DNA from: Acidimicrobiaceae bacterium
GTDB lineage: Bacteria > Actinomycetota > Acidimicrobiia > Acidimicrobiales > Aldehydirespiratoraceae
Direction of reading: 5' to 3'
Assembly (NCBI GenBank): GCA_002729125.1
Contig: PBTQ01000035.1
Location: forward strand, 1 to 54,642
Length of the DNA: 54,642 nt
Part shown: piece by piece, positions 16,723 to 26,152 of the stretch
Layout: each line of letters opens with the position of its first letter
Position numbering within the stretch: position 1 is the first letter of the stretch
The notes under the pieces: model-generated
Database searches by the model: none
Told to the model about the DNA's origin: nothing
The model's input: only the letters and a program-made list of their open reading frames with translations
Position numbers and translations under genes: made by a program

Positions 16723-19442
16723 TGGCCAATGCACTCGTCATCGTCGAGAGCCCTGCCAAGGCCAAGAAAATCCAGGAGTACCTGGGTTCCGAGTTCACGG
16801 TCGAGTCGTCGATCGGTCACATTCGTGATCTACCGCGCAACGCCTCCGACGTGCCGAAGGCCTACAAGGGCGAATCGTGGGCCCGCACCGGCATCGACGT
16901 CGACAACGGGTTCAAGCCGCTGTACGTGGAGAACCGTGACAAGAAGGATCACATTCGCCTCCTGAAGAAACTGCTGAAGGAGGCCGACGAGCTCTATCTC
17001 GCAACCGATGAGGATCGTGAAGGTGAGGCGATCGCCTGGCACCTGATCGAGGTGCTCAACCCTGCACCCGAAATGCCCGTCAAGCGGATGGTGTTCCACG
17101 AGATCACCAAGGACGCCATCCAGCTTGCCGTGCAGTCGCCGCGCGAACTCGACCGCAAGATGGTCGATGCGCAGGAGGCCCGCCGCATCCTCGACCGCCT
17201 CTACGGCTACGAGGTCAGCCCGGTGCTCTGGAAGAAGGTGATGCCGCAGCTGTCGGCCGGCCGTGTTCAGTCGGTTGCCACCCGCATCGTCGTCGAGCGT
17301 GAACGTGAACGCATGGCGTTCATCGAGGCCAGCTACTGGGATGTGAAGGGCACGTTCGCCGCTGCGCCGGGCGACGACCAGCGCGAGTTTTCTGCGGCGC
17401 TCAACACGATTGACGGGGTCCGGTTGGCGAGCGGTCGCGACTTCGGCGACGACGGCCGTCTCGCTCGTGACGACGTTACCGTGCTCGACGAGGCCGGGGC
17501 CCAGGCGTTGGTCGGCGCGCTCGACGGCGTGCCCTATGAGGTCAGTGCTCGTGAGACGAAGCCCTACCGTCGCCGTCCCGCCGCACCGTTCATTACCTCG
17601 ACCTACCAGCAGGAGGCGGGCCGCAAGCTTGGGATGAGTGCCCAGATGGCAATGCGGGCTGCCCAGGGCCTCTACGAAAAGGGCTACATCACCTATATGC
17701 GAACCGACAGCACCACGCTGTCGGACACGGCACTGCAGGCTGCCCGCACGATGATCTCGGAGCGCTACGGGAAGGACTTCCTCCCCGATGCGCCCCGCCA
17801 CTACGCCACGAAGTCGAAGAACGCGCAGGAAGCCCACGAGGCGATCCGTCCAGCGGGCGACGCGTTCCGGCCCCCTTCGGAGGTCGCCCAGGAGGTGCCC
17901 CAGTCCGAGGCGCGGGCGTATGAACTGATCTGGCAGCGCGTCGTTGCGTCGCAGATGACCGACTGCACTGGCGAGACTGTCACCTTGAAGCTCGGCGCCA
18001 CCGCGCGCGATGGTCGAGACGTTGAGTTCGCAGCGTCGGGCACTGTGATCGCCCATATGGGCTTCCGTGAGGTCTACGAGGAGACCAAGGTTCAGGATCG
18101 CGACAGCGAAGACGATGCTGACGAACGGCGCCTCCCCCCGCTCGTCAAGGGAGATGCTGCCCGCGCTGCCGGCCCGCTCGATTTCGAGGGGCACACCACG
18201 TCTCCGCCGAGCCGCTTCACCGAGGCGTCACTCGTCAAGCGCCTCGAGGAACTCGGCGTGGGGCGTCCGTCGACCTACGCGTCGATCATTGGCACCATCC
18301 AGGACCGTGGCTATGTCTGGAAGAAGGGTTCGGCGCTCGTGCCGTCGTTCACCGCCTTCTCGGTGGTCAACGTGATGGAGGGCCACTTTCCCAACCTCGT
18401 CGACTACGCCTTTACTGCCAAGATGGAGGACGACCTCGACAAGATCGCGACCGGTACCGAGGAGGCTGAGCCGTGGCTCAGCCGCTTCTATTTCGGCGAG
18501 GGCGACGTCGGCGAGCCGGGCCTGAAGGAGAAGGTGTCGACCCGTCTCCCCGACATCGACGCCCGCATGGTCAACACCATTCCGCTCGGCATGAGCGACG
18601 AGGGTAAGCCGGTCGTGGCCCGCGTCGGCCGGTACGGCCCCTACGTCCAGATGGGCGATAGCGACAATGCCGACAACAACCAGACCGCGTCGATCCCCGA
18701 CGACCTTCCCCCCGACGAACTCACCCTCGACAAAGCAATCGAGTACCTCGCGATCCCGAAGGAGGGGCGCATCATCGGCGTGCATCCCGAACACGGCCTC
18801 GAGATCTATGCGAAGGCGGGCCGCTTCGGCCCCTACGTCCAGGTCGGCACCCACGAGGACTGGGAGGAACGAGGAGAGGAGAAGCCACCCACCGGTTCGC
18901 TCTTCTCGACGATGTCGGTCGAGACGTTGACGTTCGAGGAAGCCCTCCAAATTTTGACGCTGCCGCGCACGGTCGGTGCCCACCCCGAGACGGGTGAGGT
19001 CATCACCGTGCAGAACGGTCGTTACGGCCCGTATCTCAAGATGGGCACCGACAGCCGCAGCCTCGAGACGGAGGCCCAGTTGCTCACCGTCACGCTCGAG
19101 GAGTGCCTGGCGATCCTTGCCCAGCCGAAGCGTCGCCGTGGTCAGGCCGCAGCGAAACCGCCGCTGCGCGACATGGGCACCGATCCTGAGACCGGCAACT
19201 CGATGATCGTGAAGGACGGCCGCTTCGGGCCCTACGTCACCGACGGCGAGTACAACGCCTCGTTGCGTAAGGGCGACACGGTCGAGGAGCTGACCGTTGA
19301 ACGGGCCGCCGAACTTCTCGCCGACCGTCGGGCCAAGGGTCCGGCCGAGAAAAAGGCGACAAAGAAGAAGGCCGCCAAGAAGAAGGCCGCCAAGAAGAAG
19401 GCGACGAAGAAGAAGGCCGCCGCTTCCAGCGGCGACGAGTGA
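16722..19442 (+). CDS. topA: DNA topoisomerase I
   Basis: MANALVIVESPAKAKKIQEYLGSEF; DEDREGEAIAWHL; YITYMRTDSTTLS; ATG 16722 overlaps nhaA stop. Confidence 0.96.
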   Translation: MANALVIVESPAKAKKIQEYLGSEFTVESSIGHIRDLPRNASDVPKAYKGESWARTGIDVDNGFKPLYVENRDKKDHIRLLKKLLKEADELYLATDEDREGEAIAWHLIEVLNPAPEMPVKRMVFHEITKDAIQLAVQSPRELDRKMVDAQEARRILDRLYGYEVSPVLWKKVMPQLSAGRVQSVATRIVVERERERMAFIEASYWDVKGTFAAAPGDDQREFSAALNTIDGVRLASGRDFGDDGRLARDDVTVLDEAGAQALVGALDGVPYEVSARETKPYRRRPAAPFITSTYQQEAGRKLGMSAQMAMRAAQGLYEKGYITYMRTDSTTLSDTALQAARTMISERYGKDFLPDAPRHYATKSKNAQEAHEAIRPAGDAFRPPSEVAQEVPQSEARAYELIWQRVVASQMTDCTGETVTLKLGATARDGRDVEFAASGTVIAHMGFREVYEETKVQDRDSEDDADERRLPPLVKGDAARAAGPLDFEGHTTSPPSRFTEASLVKRLEELGVGRPSTYASIIGTIQDRGYVWKKGSALVPSFTAFSVVNVMEGHFPNLVDYAFTAKMEDDLDKIATGTEEAEPWLSRFYFGEGDVGEPGLKEKVSTRLPDIDARMVNTIPLGMSDEGKPVVARVGRYGPYVQMGDSDNADNNQTASIPDDLPPDELTLDKAIEYLAIPKEGRIIGVHPEHGLEIYAKAGRFGPYVQVGTHEDWEERGEEKPPTGSLFSTMSVETLTFEEALQILTLPRTVGAHPETGEVITVQNGRYGPYLKMGTDSRSLETEAQLLTVTLEECLAILAQPKRRRGQAAAKPPLRDMGTDPETGNSMIVKDGRFGPYVTDGEYNASLRKGDTVEELTVERAAELLADRRAKGPAEKKATKKKAAKKKAAKKKATKKKAAASSGDE
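19349..19424 (+). repeat. Imperfect short tandem repeat encoding Lys/Ala-rich C-terminal tail of TopA
   Basis: KKATKKKAAKKKAAKKKATKKKAA, repeating AAGAAGAAGGCCGCC-like units. Confidence 0.8.
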
Positions 19443-19478
19443 TCGAGCCGCTGCTCGTGGTCCCCTAAGGTCGTCGGC

Positions 19479-20906
19479 GTGAGCGCCCCCGGTTCCAGTG
19501 CGGAACGCCTACAGGATGCGGTCGGAGCCACGCGCCCGGGCAGCCGCATCGACTCGATCTTCGGATCGTGGGAGTTCTTCAAACTCTGGGTCGCTCAGGT
19601 CATCTCCGCAACGGGTGACTGGCTTGGCCTGATTGCGATCATCTCGCTTGCCGAACGCATCAGCGATGGGTCGGCGGGAACCGCGATTGCGTTGGTTCTC
19701 GCGGCCCGCATCGCTCCAGGGTTTTTCCTTGCTACCGCTGCGGGCGTGATCGTCGACCGCCTCGATCGCAAGCGGGTGATGTTGTTCTGCGATGTTGGTC
19801 GGGCGCTCGTGTTCTTCGCGTTGCCGTTCGTCGACAGCCTCTTCGGATTGATCCTCGCCTCGTTCGTCCTCGAGGCCCTCACGATGCTGTGGTCGCCGGC
19901 GAAGGAAGCGGTCGTCCCGAACATCGTGCCGAAAGAGAAGCTCACCACCGCCAACTCGCTCAACGTGGCGGCGGCGTACGGCATGTTCCCCGTGGCGGCC
20001 GGCATCGCTGCGCTCCTCGCCAAGCTCTCGGAGGGCTTCGCCGACGAGGGTTGGGTCAACACGTGGCAGTTCAACGAGGAGGGGTTGGCCTTCTATGTCA
20101 ACGGCCTGTCGTTCCTGGCCACTGCCGCCATCATCGGGCGCATTCACTGGGCCCGCCGCACCCGCGAGGAGCGACTCGGTGCTGAGCGGGGGAGCTGGGA
20201 CTTGGGAGGGGCGTTCCGCGAACTCCGCGAGGGCTGGGAGTTCATTGCGGTCAACCCGATCGTCCGGGCGGTCAACATCGGACTGGCCACGGGGGTGATC
20301 GGTGGCGGCATGCTCGTACCGCTCGGTGCGATCTTCGTCGATGAGGTCATCGCCGGTGAAGGCGCTGATTTCAACCTGATTCTGTTCGCGCTCGGCACCG
20401 GTATGGCGATCGGGGTCCTGACGGCATCGGTTTTCCAAACCCGGATCAACCGTGCCCGAGTCTTCCCACTTGCGCTCGTGGTTGCGGGCGCTGGTCTGCT
20501 CGTCGCCGGGTCGGCGTCGATTCTGTCGATCGTCGTCCCGATGATCGCGGTTGTGGGGTTTGCCGCCGGCCCGATCTATGTCCTCGGTTTCACCTTGCTG
20601 CACGAGAACGTCGACGACGAGCTTCGCGGCCGGATCTTCGCCTCACTGCTGGTGCTGGTTCGCTTCTGTGTGCTGATCGCTCTCGCGATCGCACCGATCC
20701 TCTCCGAACTGCTCGACGGACTCTCGGACTCGATCTGGGGGCGTGAGATTATGCTCGGGGGGTTGGCGATCTTCGTGCCGGGGGTGCGTCTCGCTATGTG
20801 GATCTCGGCCTTCATCATCGTGATGGCCGGTGGATTGGCGATGTGGAGTTTGCGCGCCGGGTCCGGTGCGTTCATCGCCGAGGCAGAGTCGGAGCCGAGC
20901 TCGTGA
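19479..20906 (+). CDS. MFS-type multi-TM transporter
   Basis: FKLWVAQVISATGDWLGLIAI...ARIAPGFFLATAAGVIVDRLDRKRVMLFCDVGRALVF; multiple TM segments. Confidence 0.85.
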   Translation: MSAPGSSAERLQDAVGATRPGSRIDSIFGSWEFFKLWVAQVISATGDWLGLIAIISLAERISDGSAGTAIALVLAARIAPGFFLATAAGVIVDRLDRKRVMLFCDVGRALVFFALPFVDSLFGLILASFVLEALTMLWSPAKEAVVPNIVPKEKLTTANSLNVAAAYGMFPVAAGIAALLAKLSEGFADEGWVNTWQFNEEGLAFYVNGLSFLATAAIIGRIHWARRTREERLGAERGSWDLGGAFRELREGWEFIAVNPIVRAVNIGLATGVIGGGMLVPLGAIFVDEVIAGEGADFNLILFALGTGMAIGVLTASVFQTRINRARVFPLALVVAGAGLLVAGSASILSIVVPMIAVVGFAAGPIYVLGFTLLHENVDDELRGRIFASLLVLVRFCVLIALAIAPILSELLDGLSDSIWGREIMLGGLAIFVPGVRLAMWISAFIIVMAGGLAMWSLRAGSGAFIAEAESEPSS

Positions 20907-21511
20907 CCGGCCGGCTGATCGTGTTCGAGGGGGCCGACGCTTCCGGGAAGTCGACCCAGGCTCGACGCCTTGCGTCGCGCCTGGGCGTCGAGTTGACCTT
21001 TCAGTTCGGCGCGACGGAGATCGGCAGCGCAATCCGGTCGATCCTGCTCGATCCGGCGCACGCAGCGCTCGACGATCGGGCCGAGGCCCTGCTCGTCATC
21101 GCTGACAAGGCCCAACACGTTGCCGAAATCGTCGGCCCTGCGCTCGAGCGCGGCGACACGATCGTGTCCGATCGCTACACCGCGTCGAGCACGGCGTATC
21201 AGGGCTACGGACGCGGGCTCGATCTCGGTCAACTCGATGCCATGATGCGATTCGCGACCCATGGCTTCGAGCCGGATCTCACGGTGCTGCTCGACGTCGA
21301 GTGGCCGGTCGCCCGAGTGCGCCTCGGCGATCAGATGGATCGCATCGAGGGGGCCGGGGCCGCCTTCCACACCCGTGTGCGAAACGGGTACCGCGAACTC
21401 GCGGCCGCCGACCCCGACCGATGGTTGGTCGTCGACGCTGATGGCACCGTTGACGAGGTCGCCGCACGGGTCGACACTGCCGTCGAAGCGTGGTTGGCGG
21501 CGAACCCGTGA
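20903..21511 (+). CDS. tmk: Thymidylate (dTMP) kinase
   Basis: LIVFEGADASGKSTQARRLA; VSDRYTASSTAYQGYGRGLD; GTG 20903 overlaps MFS stop by 4 nt. Confidence 0.88.
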   Translation: MTGRLIVFEGADASGKSTQARRLASRLGVELTFQFGATEIGSAIRSILLDPAHAALDDRAEALLVIADKAQHVAEIVGPALERGDTIVSDRYTASSTAYQGYGRGLDLGQLDAMMRFATHGFEPDLTVLLDVEWPVARVRLGDQMDRIEGAGAAFHTRVRNGYRELAAADPDRWLVVDADGTVDEVAARVDTAVEAWLAANP

Positions 21512-22554
21512 GCTGGGATCTCATCGTCGGTCAGCAGGAGGCGGTTCGTCGTCTCGAAGCTGCGGTCACGGCGCCCGTCCACGCCTACTTGTTCGTCGGG
21601 CCGGGTGGTGCCGGGAAGCGTCGAGCTGCCACCATCTTCGCCGGTGAGTTGTTGGCTGTTGCCGATCCTGACAACGCCGAACGGCATCGCCGACTTGCCG
21701 CTGACGAGTCGCACGCCGATGTCCACATTCTCGATCCGGTCGGCAACAACCTGCGCCGCGACGAAGAAGCGGAGCCGCTCATCGTGCAGGCCAGTCGGTC
21801 GCCGGTCGAAGGCAAGCGCAAGGTGCTGATCGTCAATCGCTTCCACACGGCGACCGCTGCTGCTGCTGCCTCGCTGCTCAAGACGATCGAGGAGCCTCCT
21901 GAGACCTCAATCTTCGTGCTGCTCGCCGAGGGTGTCCCGCCGGAGCACATCACGATCGAGAGTCGCTGCACGCGCGTCGATTTCCCGCCGATCGCCGAGG
22001 AGGCGATCACTGATGCGCTGGTTGCGGAAGGACTCGTTTCTCCGGAGCAGGCGCCGGTCATCGCCGCCGCCGCATCGGGCAGCGTCGAACGGGCGCGCAC
22101 GCTGGTGGCCGACGATCGGCTCGTGGCCCGGCGAGATGCCTGGTGGTCGATTCCGGACCGACTCGACGGCACCGGGGCCGCAGTCGCGGTGATGGTGGAG
22201 GAGGTGCGGGCGCTCATCGATGATGCCGGCAAAGCCAAGGTTGCCCAGCACGATGCCGAACTCGAGGCGATGGATGCCCGCGAGGAGCAGCTGGGTATTC
22301 GAGGCTCAGGTCGCAAGGATCTCGACGCCCGCCATCGTCGTGAGCTGCGTCAGTTCCGCACCGAAGAACTCCGCTTCGGGCTTGCCACGCTCGCCACTCG
22401 GTATCGCGAAGCGATTGTCGCAGGTGACGATCACCGTGGCCTGCTCGACGGTATCGATGCGTTGCGTCACACCCAGGACGCCTTGGTGCGGAACCCCAAC
22501 GAGGCATTGGCTCTCCAGGCCTTGTTGCTGAAGCTGCCGTCGCTCGCACGGTGA
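21508..22554 (+). CDS. holB: DNA polymerase III delta-prime subunit
   Basis: WDLIVGQQEAVRRLEAAV..HAYLFVGPGGAGKRRAA; LLKTIEEPPETSIFVLLAEGVPPEHITIESRCTRVDF; GTG 21508 overlaps tmk stop. Confidence 0.87.
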   Translation: MSWDLIVGQQEAVRRLEAAVTAPVHAYLFVGPGGAGKRRAATIFAGELLAVADPDNAERHRRLAADESHADVHILDPVGNNLRRDEEAEPLIVQASRSPVEGKRKVLIVNRFHTATAAAAASLLKTIEEPPETSIFVLLAEGVPPEHITIESRCTRVDFPPIAEEAITDALVAEGLVSPEQAPVIAAAASGSVERARTLVADDRLVARRDAWWSIPDRLDGTGAAVAVMVEEVRALIDDAGKAKVAQHDAELEAMDAREEQLGIRGSGRKDLDARHRRELRQFRTEELRFGLATLATRYREAIVAGDDHRGLLDGIDALRHTQDALVRNPNEALALQALLLKLPSLAR

Positions 22555-22591
22555 GGATCAGGCACCGGGACTTGGTACTGTTCGATCCCTC

Positions 22592-22664
22592 GCCCGAGTA
22601 GCTCAGTTGGTAGAGCGACGCTCTCGTAAAGCGTAGGTCAGGAGTTCAATTCTCCTCTCGGGCT
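22592..22664 (+). tRNA. tRNA-Thr (anticodon CGT)
   Basis: GCCCGAGTAGCTCAGTTGGTAGAGCGACGCTCTCGTAAAGCGTAGGTCAGGAGTTCAATTCTCCTCTCGGGCT; ACGCT/AGCGT stem, loop CTCGTAA, acceptor GCCCGAG/CTCGGGC; 73 nt. Confidence 0.95.
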
Positions 22665-22725
22665 CTCTGCTCCGACCCCGGCCGCACCGAGTTTCGCCCC
22701 CCCCGCCCCCCACCAGGAGGCCCGT

Positions 22726-23304
22726 GTGGCTGACCAAGCCACCTTCGCCGAAGACGCGATGCCGTTGATGGACGGCCTGTACGGCGCGGCGATGCGCATG
22801 ACCCGCAACGCGGCCGATGCCGAAGACCTCGTCCAGGAGACGTACCTCAAGGCGTTCAACGCCTACGAACGGTTCGAGGCGGGCACGAACCTCAAGGCGT
22901 GGATGTATCGCATCCTCACCAACAGTTACATCAATGCCTACCGCAAGAAGCAGCGCCGGCCCGACGAGTCCGACATCGACGACATCGAGGACCTCTACCT
23001 TTACCGACGCCTCGGTGGTGCTGAGTCGGCGGTGCTGAGCCGCTCAGCTGAGGACGAACTCCTGGAGATGTTCGGTGAGGACGAAGTGAAGTTGGCGCTC
23101 GAGGATCTTCCCGAGCACTACCGGATGCCAATCCTGCTGGCCGACGTCGAGGGCTTTGCCTACAAGGAGATCGCCGAGATCTTGGACGTACCGATCGGCA
23201 CGGTGATGTCGCGACTGCACCGTGGAAGAAAGCAGCTCCAGAAGCGGTTGTACTCGTTCGCTGAGGAGCACCGTCTCCTTCCCGACCCTGAGCCTGTGTC
23301 ATGA
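22726..23304 (+). CDS. ECF sigma factor, SigR/SigH-like
   Basis: [55 protein letters not shown] and [32 protein letters not shown]. Confidence 0.92.
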   Translation: MADQATFAEDAMPLMDGLYGAAMRMTRNAADAEDLVQETYLKAFNAYERFEAGTNLKAWMYRILTNSYINAYRKKQRRPDESDIDDIEDLYLYRRLGGAESAVLSRSAEDELLEMFGEDEVKLALEDLPEHYRMPILLADVEGFAYKEIAEILDVPIGTVMSRLHRGRKQLQKRLYSFAEEHRLLPDPEPVS

Positions 23305-23567
23305 CCGATCCGTGTGGTGAGTTCGAATCCCGCGACTGTGGTAGCGGCAACCCATGCGTGTCGACGTACCTCGACAACTGCCCGCAGGATGTCGAGTGCC
23401 AGGCCATCATTCAGGCGCTCGTCGTGAAATGCAGCACGTGCAACGACACGTACGCGTTCGAGATGCGGGTTCGAACGGTCGTGTCGAGGCGCTGCAGCGA
23501 CCAGGTCCCAGACGCCCTGAAATCGAAGATCTTCCAGGCGATCCAGCAGACCCAACGCAAACGGTAG
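23301..23567 (+). CDS. RsrA/RshA-like anti-sigma factor (variant zinc motif)
   Basis: ATGA overlap with the sigma gene; [35 protein letters not shown] resembles RsrA C41xxC44 region. Confidence 0.7.
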   Translation: MTDPCGEFESRDCGSGNPCVSTYLDNCPQDVECQAIIQALVVKCSTCNDTYAFEMRVRTVVSRRCSDQVPDALKSKIFQAIQQTQRKR

Positions 23568-23632
23568 ACCGGACGCCCGGTCCCCGATGGTCTCCGTTCT
23601 GGAACATTCTGGTGACAAGTGGAACTAAACGC

Positions 23633-23839
23633 ATGGGTCGTTCCGTAGACCCGAACATGCGGGTCATAGGAGAAAAGTTCACCAGCATCGAGCGCAAACT
23701 TCCGGTCATGGAAGTCGGGCGGGTCTGCCTTGAGCCCGGCTGCGCCACGCACCTCAGCCGGTATAACGATCAGGAGTACTGCGCGCTCCACGCACCGATG
23801 GTGGTGCCCCGGATGCGCGGCACGGTGCTCGACGACTGA
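23633..23839 (+). CDS. Small Cys/His-rich (putative zinc-binding) protein, 68 aa
   Basis: MGRSVDPNMRVIGEKFTSIERKLPVMEVGRVCLEPGCATHLSRYNDQEYCALHAPMVVPRMRGTVLDD; C-x4-C...C-x2-H. Confidence 0.6.
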   Translation: MGRSVDPNMRVIGEKFTSIERKLPVMEVGRVCLEPGCATHLSRYNDQEYCALHAPMVVPRMRGTVLDD

Positions 23840-23935
23840 CGCGCGAGCCCGGTTTCGGGTCGCTGAGGTTCGCGTTCTCGGGCAGGTCTGCACCTGACTG
23901 CGGCTCGCGGCATCGGGGCGCCTACACTCTCCAGC

Positions 23936-24061
23936 ATGTTCGCTGTCGTATGGCATTTCTGGATCGCTCCGGTCCTCGTTGGCGCCACTATCCTCGCTAT
24001 CGTCGCCTCGGTCGCTGGCTACCTCAACCAGGTGACGTTCAAGCGTTATCCGCGGGACTGA
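23936..24061 (+). CDS. Candidate 41-aa single-TM protein
   Basis: MFAVVWHFWIAPVLVGATILAIVASVAGYLNQVTFKRYPRD*, immediately upstream of the metalloprotease-like gene. Confidence 0.55.
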   Translation: MFAVVWHFWIAPVLVGATILAIVASVAGYLNQVTFKRYPRD

Positions 24062-24062
24062 T

Positions 24063-25130
24063 ATGGGAGGCGCCGTCGACTGGGGCGTCGCCCGCACGAT
24101 CGCTGCGAAGGTCGCAGGGCGCGAGCCCTACCAGGCCGGGCGGTACCGCGACGGGCTCGAAGAGGACTTTGCCCGCTACACGGCGATGGCAGAGGACCTC
24201 GTCGCCGAGTGCACTGGTCTCCGGTCGCTCGACGGCAATGCGCGTGGCTGTGTCACCAACCGTGAGGGTTGGGTCGATGCGAACCTCGCCAGCTTTCAGC
24301 GGCTCCTGAAACCGATCACCACCAAGCTCGACGACAAGATGGACGGCAGGGAATCCGTTCTCGGTCCCAAGATTGCGGGTGCCGAGCTCGGTGCGATGCT
24401 CGGCTGGATGTCGACGCGGGTGCTCGGCCAGTACGACCTGCTGGTCATCGAGGACGAGAACCCCGAAGACCAGGACCTCGTCTACTACGTGGCGCCCAAC
24501 GTCTTGATGCTCGAACAGCGCTATGCGTTCCCGCCCCAGGAATTCCGCCTTTGGCTGGCGCTGCACGAAGTCACCCACCGGGCCCAGTTCACCGGTGTGC
24601 CGTGGATGCGCGAGCACTTCCTCGGCCTCGTCAACTCCACGGTGGACTCCGTCGATCCTGATCCGAAGCGGTTCCTCGCTGCGGCGCAGCGCCTGCTCGA
24701 AGCCCGCAAGCGCGGGGAAGATCCGATGGACCAAGGCGGCATGATGGCCCTGTTTGCGTCGGAGGAGCAGCTCGAGGTGATCAACGAGGTCGCAGGCTTG
24801 ATGAGCCTGCTCGAAGGCCATGGCGACATCACGATGGACCGAGCCGGCAAGGATCTCATCCCCTCCCAGGAGCGGTTTGCTCGGGTGTTACGCAATCGCC
24901 GCCAGGGTGCGAGCGGGTTCACAAAAGTCTTCCAGAAACTCGCCGGTCTCGAGGCGAAGATGAAGCAGTACGCCGAGGGCGAGCGCTTCATCCAGTCGGT
25001 CGAGGGGCATGGTGGCACGGAGCTCCTCGACAAGGCGTGGGCCGAGCCAGCCAACGTCCCGTCGATCACTGAGATCCGCGATCCATCGCAGTGGATCGAA
25101 CGGGTCGGCGCCTCGGCGCCTGCCGCCTGA
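24063..25130 (+). CDS. Zinc-dependent metalloprotease-like / F420-biosynthesis-associated family protein (DUF2342-like)
   Basis: HEVTHRAQFTGVPWMREHFLGLV (HExxH) within a family-typical sequence. Confidence 0.82.
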   Translation: MGGAVDWGVARTIAAKVAGREPYQAGRYRDGLEEDFARYTAMAEDLVAECTGLRSLDGNARGCVTNREGWVDANLASFQRLLKPITTKLDDKMDGRESVLGPKIAGAELGAMLGWMSTRVLGQYDLLVIEDENPEDQDLVYYVAPNVLMLEQRYAFPPQEFRLWLALHEVTHRAQFTGVPWMREHFLGLVNSTVDSVDPDPKRFLAAAQRLLEARKRGEDPMDQGGMMALFASEEQLEVINEVAGLMSLLEGHGDITMDRAGKDLIPSQERFARVLRNRRQGASGFTKVFQKLAGLEAKMKQYAEGERFIQSVEGHGGTELLDKAWAEPANVPSITEIRDPSQWIERVGASAPAA

Positions 25131-25134
25131 TCCG

Positions 25135-26022
25135 ATGACCATCGCGGAGCTGCTCGGTCGTTGCAGCTTCCCGGACGGGCACCTTCAACTCGGCGTCAGC
25201 GGCGGCGCAGACAGCGTCGCCATGGCCGTGCTCGCTCGCGCGGCCGGTCGCTCGTTCACGATCTGGCACGTCGACCACGGCGTCCGTCCCGGTTCGGCTG
25301 ACGATGCGGCGTTCGTCGGCGATCTCGCCACCGAGTGGGGGGTGCCGTTCGAGTATCGACGCCTTGATCTTGATCCCTCTCCGAACTTCGAGGCGATGGC
25401 GCGACGCCATCGGTATGACGTGTTGCCCGCCGACGTTTGTGTTGCGCACACGGTGAACGATCGAGCCGAGACAGTGCTGCTCAACCTCTTCCGCGGTGCC
25501 GGCTTGACCGGCACCGCAGCACGGATGGATCGGGCCCATCGCCCGATCCTTCATCTCACCCGAGCCGACACGGTGGCGGTGTGCACCGAGGCCGGGGTCG
25601 TGCCGCGTCACGACCCGACCAATGACGACATGGCGATGACCCGAAACGCCGTCCGACACCGACTCCTCGGCGAGATCGCCGAGGTGTTCGAGGTCGACCC
25701 GATCCCGTTGCTCAACCGCCACGCTGATCTCGTGGCTGATGCGCTGGCATTGATCGAAACGGCCGCAGCCGAACTCGATCCCACCGACGTCCATGCCCTC
25801 CGGTCAGCCCCTCGAGCGGTGGCGTCCGAGGCGTTGCGTGCCTGGATCCAGCGGGAGTCCGGCGACCCGTACCGGGTCGATACGGCGACCATCGAGCGGG
25901 TCTGGCAGGTCGTAGCCTGCGAGCGGCGAGCCGCTGAGACCGTCGGCGGGCATCGGGTCACCCGATCGAAGGGACGGCTGTCGTTCTCGGTAACCTCGGC
26001 TCATGGACAAGCCCGCAACTGA
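25135..26022 (+). CDS. tilS: tRNA(Ile)-lysidine synthase
   Basis: LGVSGGADSVAMAVL PP-loop; WHVDHGVRPGSADDAAFV; AHTVNDRAETVLLNLFRGAGLTG; RNAVRHRLL; ATG 25135. Confidence 0.92.
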   Translation: MTIAELLGRCSFPDGHLQLGVSGGADSVAMAVLARAAGRSFTIWHVDHGVRPGSADDAAFVGDLATEWGVPFEYRRLDLDPSPNFEAMARRHRYDVLPADVCVAHTVNDRAETVLLNLFRGAGLTGTAARMDRAHRPILHLTRADTVAVCTEAGVVPRHDPTNDDMAMTRNAVRHRLLGEIAEVFEVDPIPLLNRHADLVADALALIETAAAELDPTDVHALRSAPRAVASEALRAWIQRESGDPYRVDTATIERVWQVVACERRAAETVGGHRVTRSKGRLSFSVTSAHGQARN

Positions 26023-26152
26023 CACCGCCAAGCTCCTCGGTTACTGGGAGGAGTGGGAGAAGGGCGAGACACCCCCCGGCAAGGTCCTCGCCAACCTCAA
26101 GACCGCCGGCATGCCCGAGTTGCTGCGGTCGCTAATCGAGGACGCCTCCTGA
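26003..26152 (+). CDS. Small conserved-looking protein, 49 aa
   Basis: MDKPATDTAKLLGYWEEWEKGETPPGKVLANLKTAGMPELLRSLIEDAS*; overlaps the tilS end. Confidence 0.6.
   Translation: MDKPATDTAKLLGYWEEWEKGETPPGKVLANLKTAGMPELLRSLIEDAS

Noticed and set aside
16830-18194. 454-aa minus-strand ORF opposite topA
   Set aside because: Shadow of topA with no domain signature.
19349-19424. Short tandem repeats considered as CRISPR or minisatellite
   Set aside because: In-frame coding for the Lys/Ala tail of TopA; units too short and no spacers.
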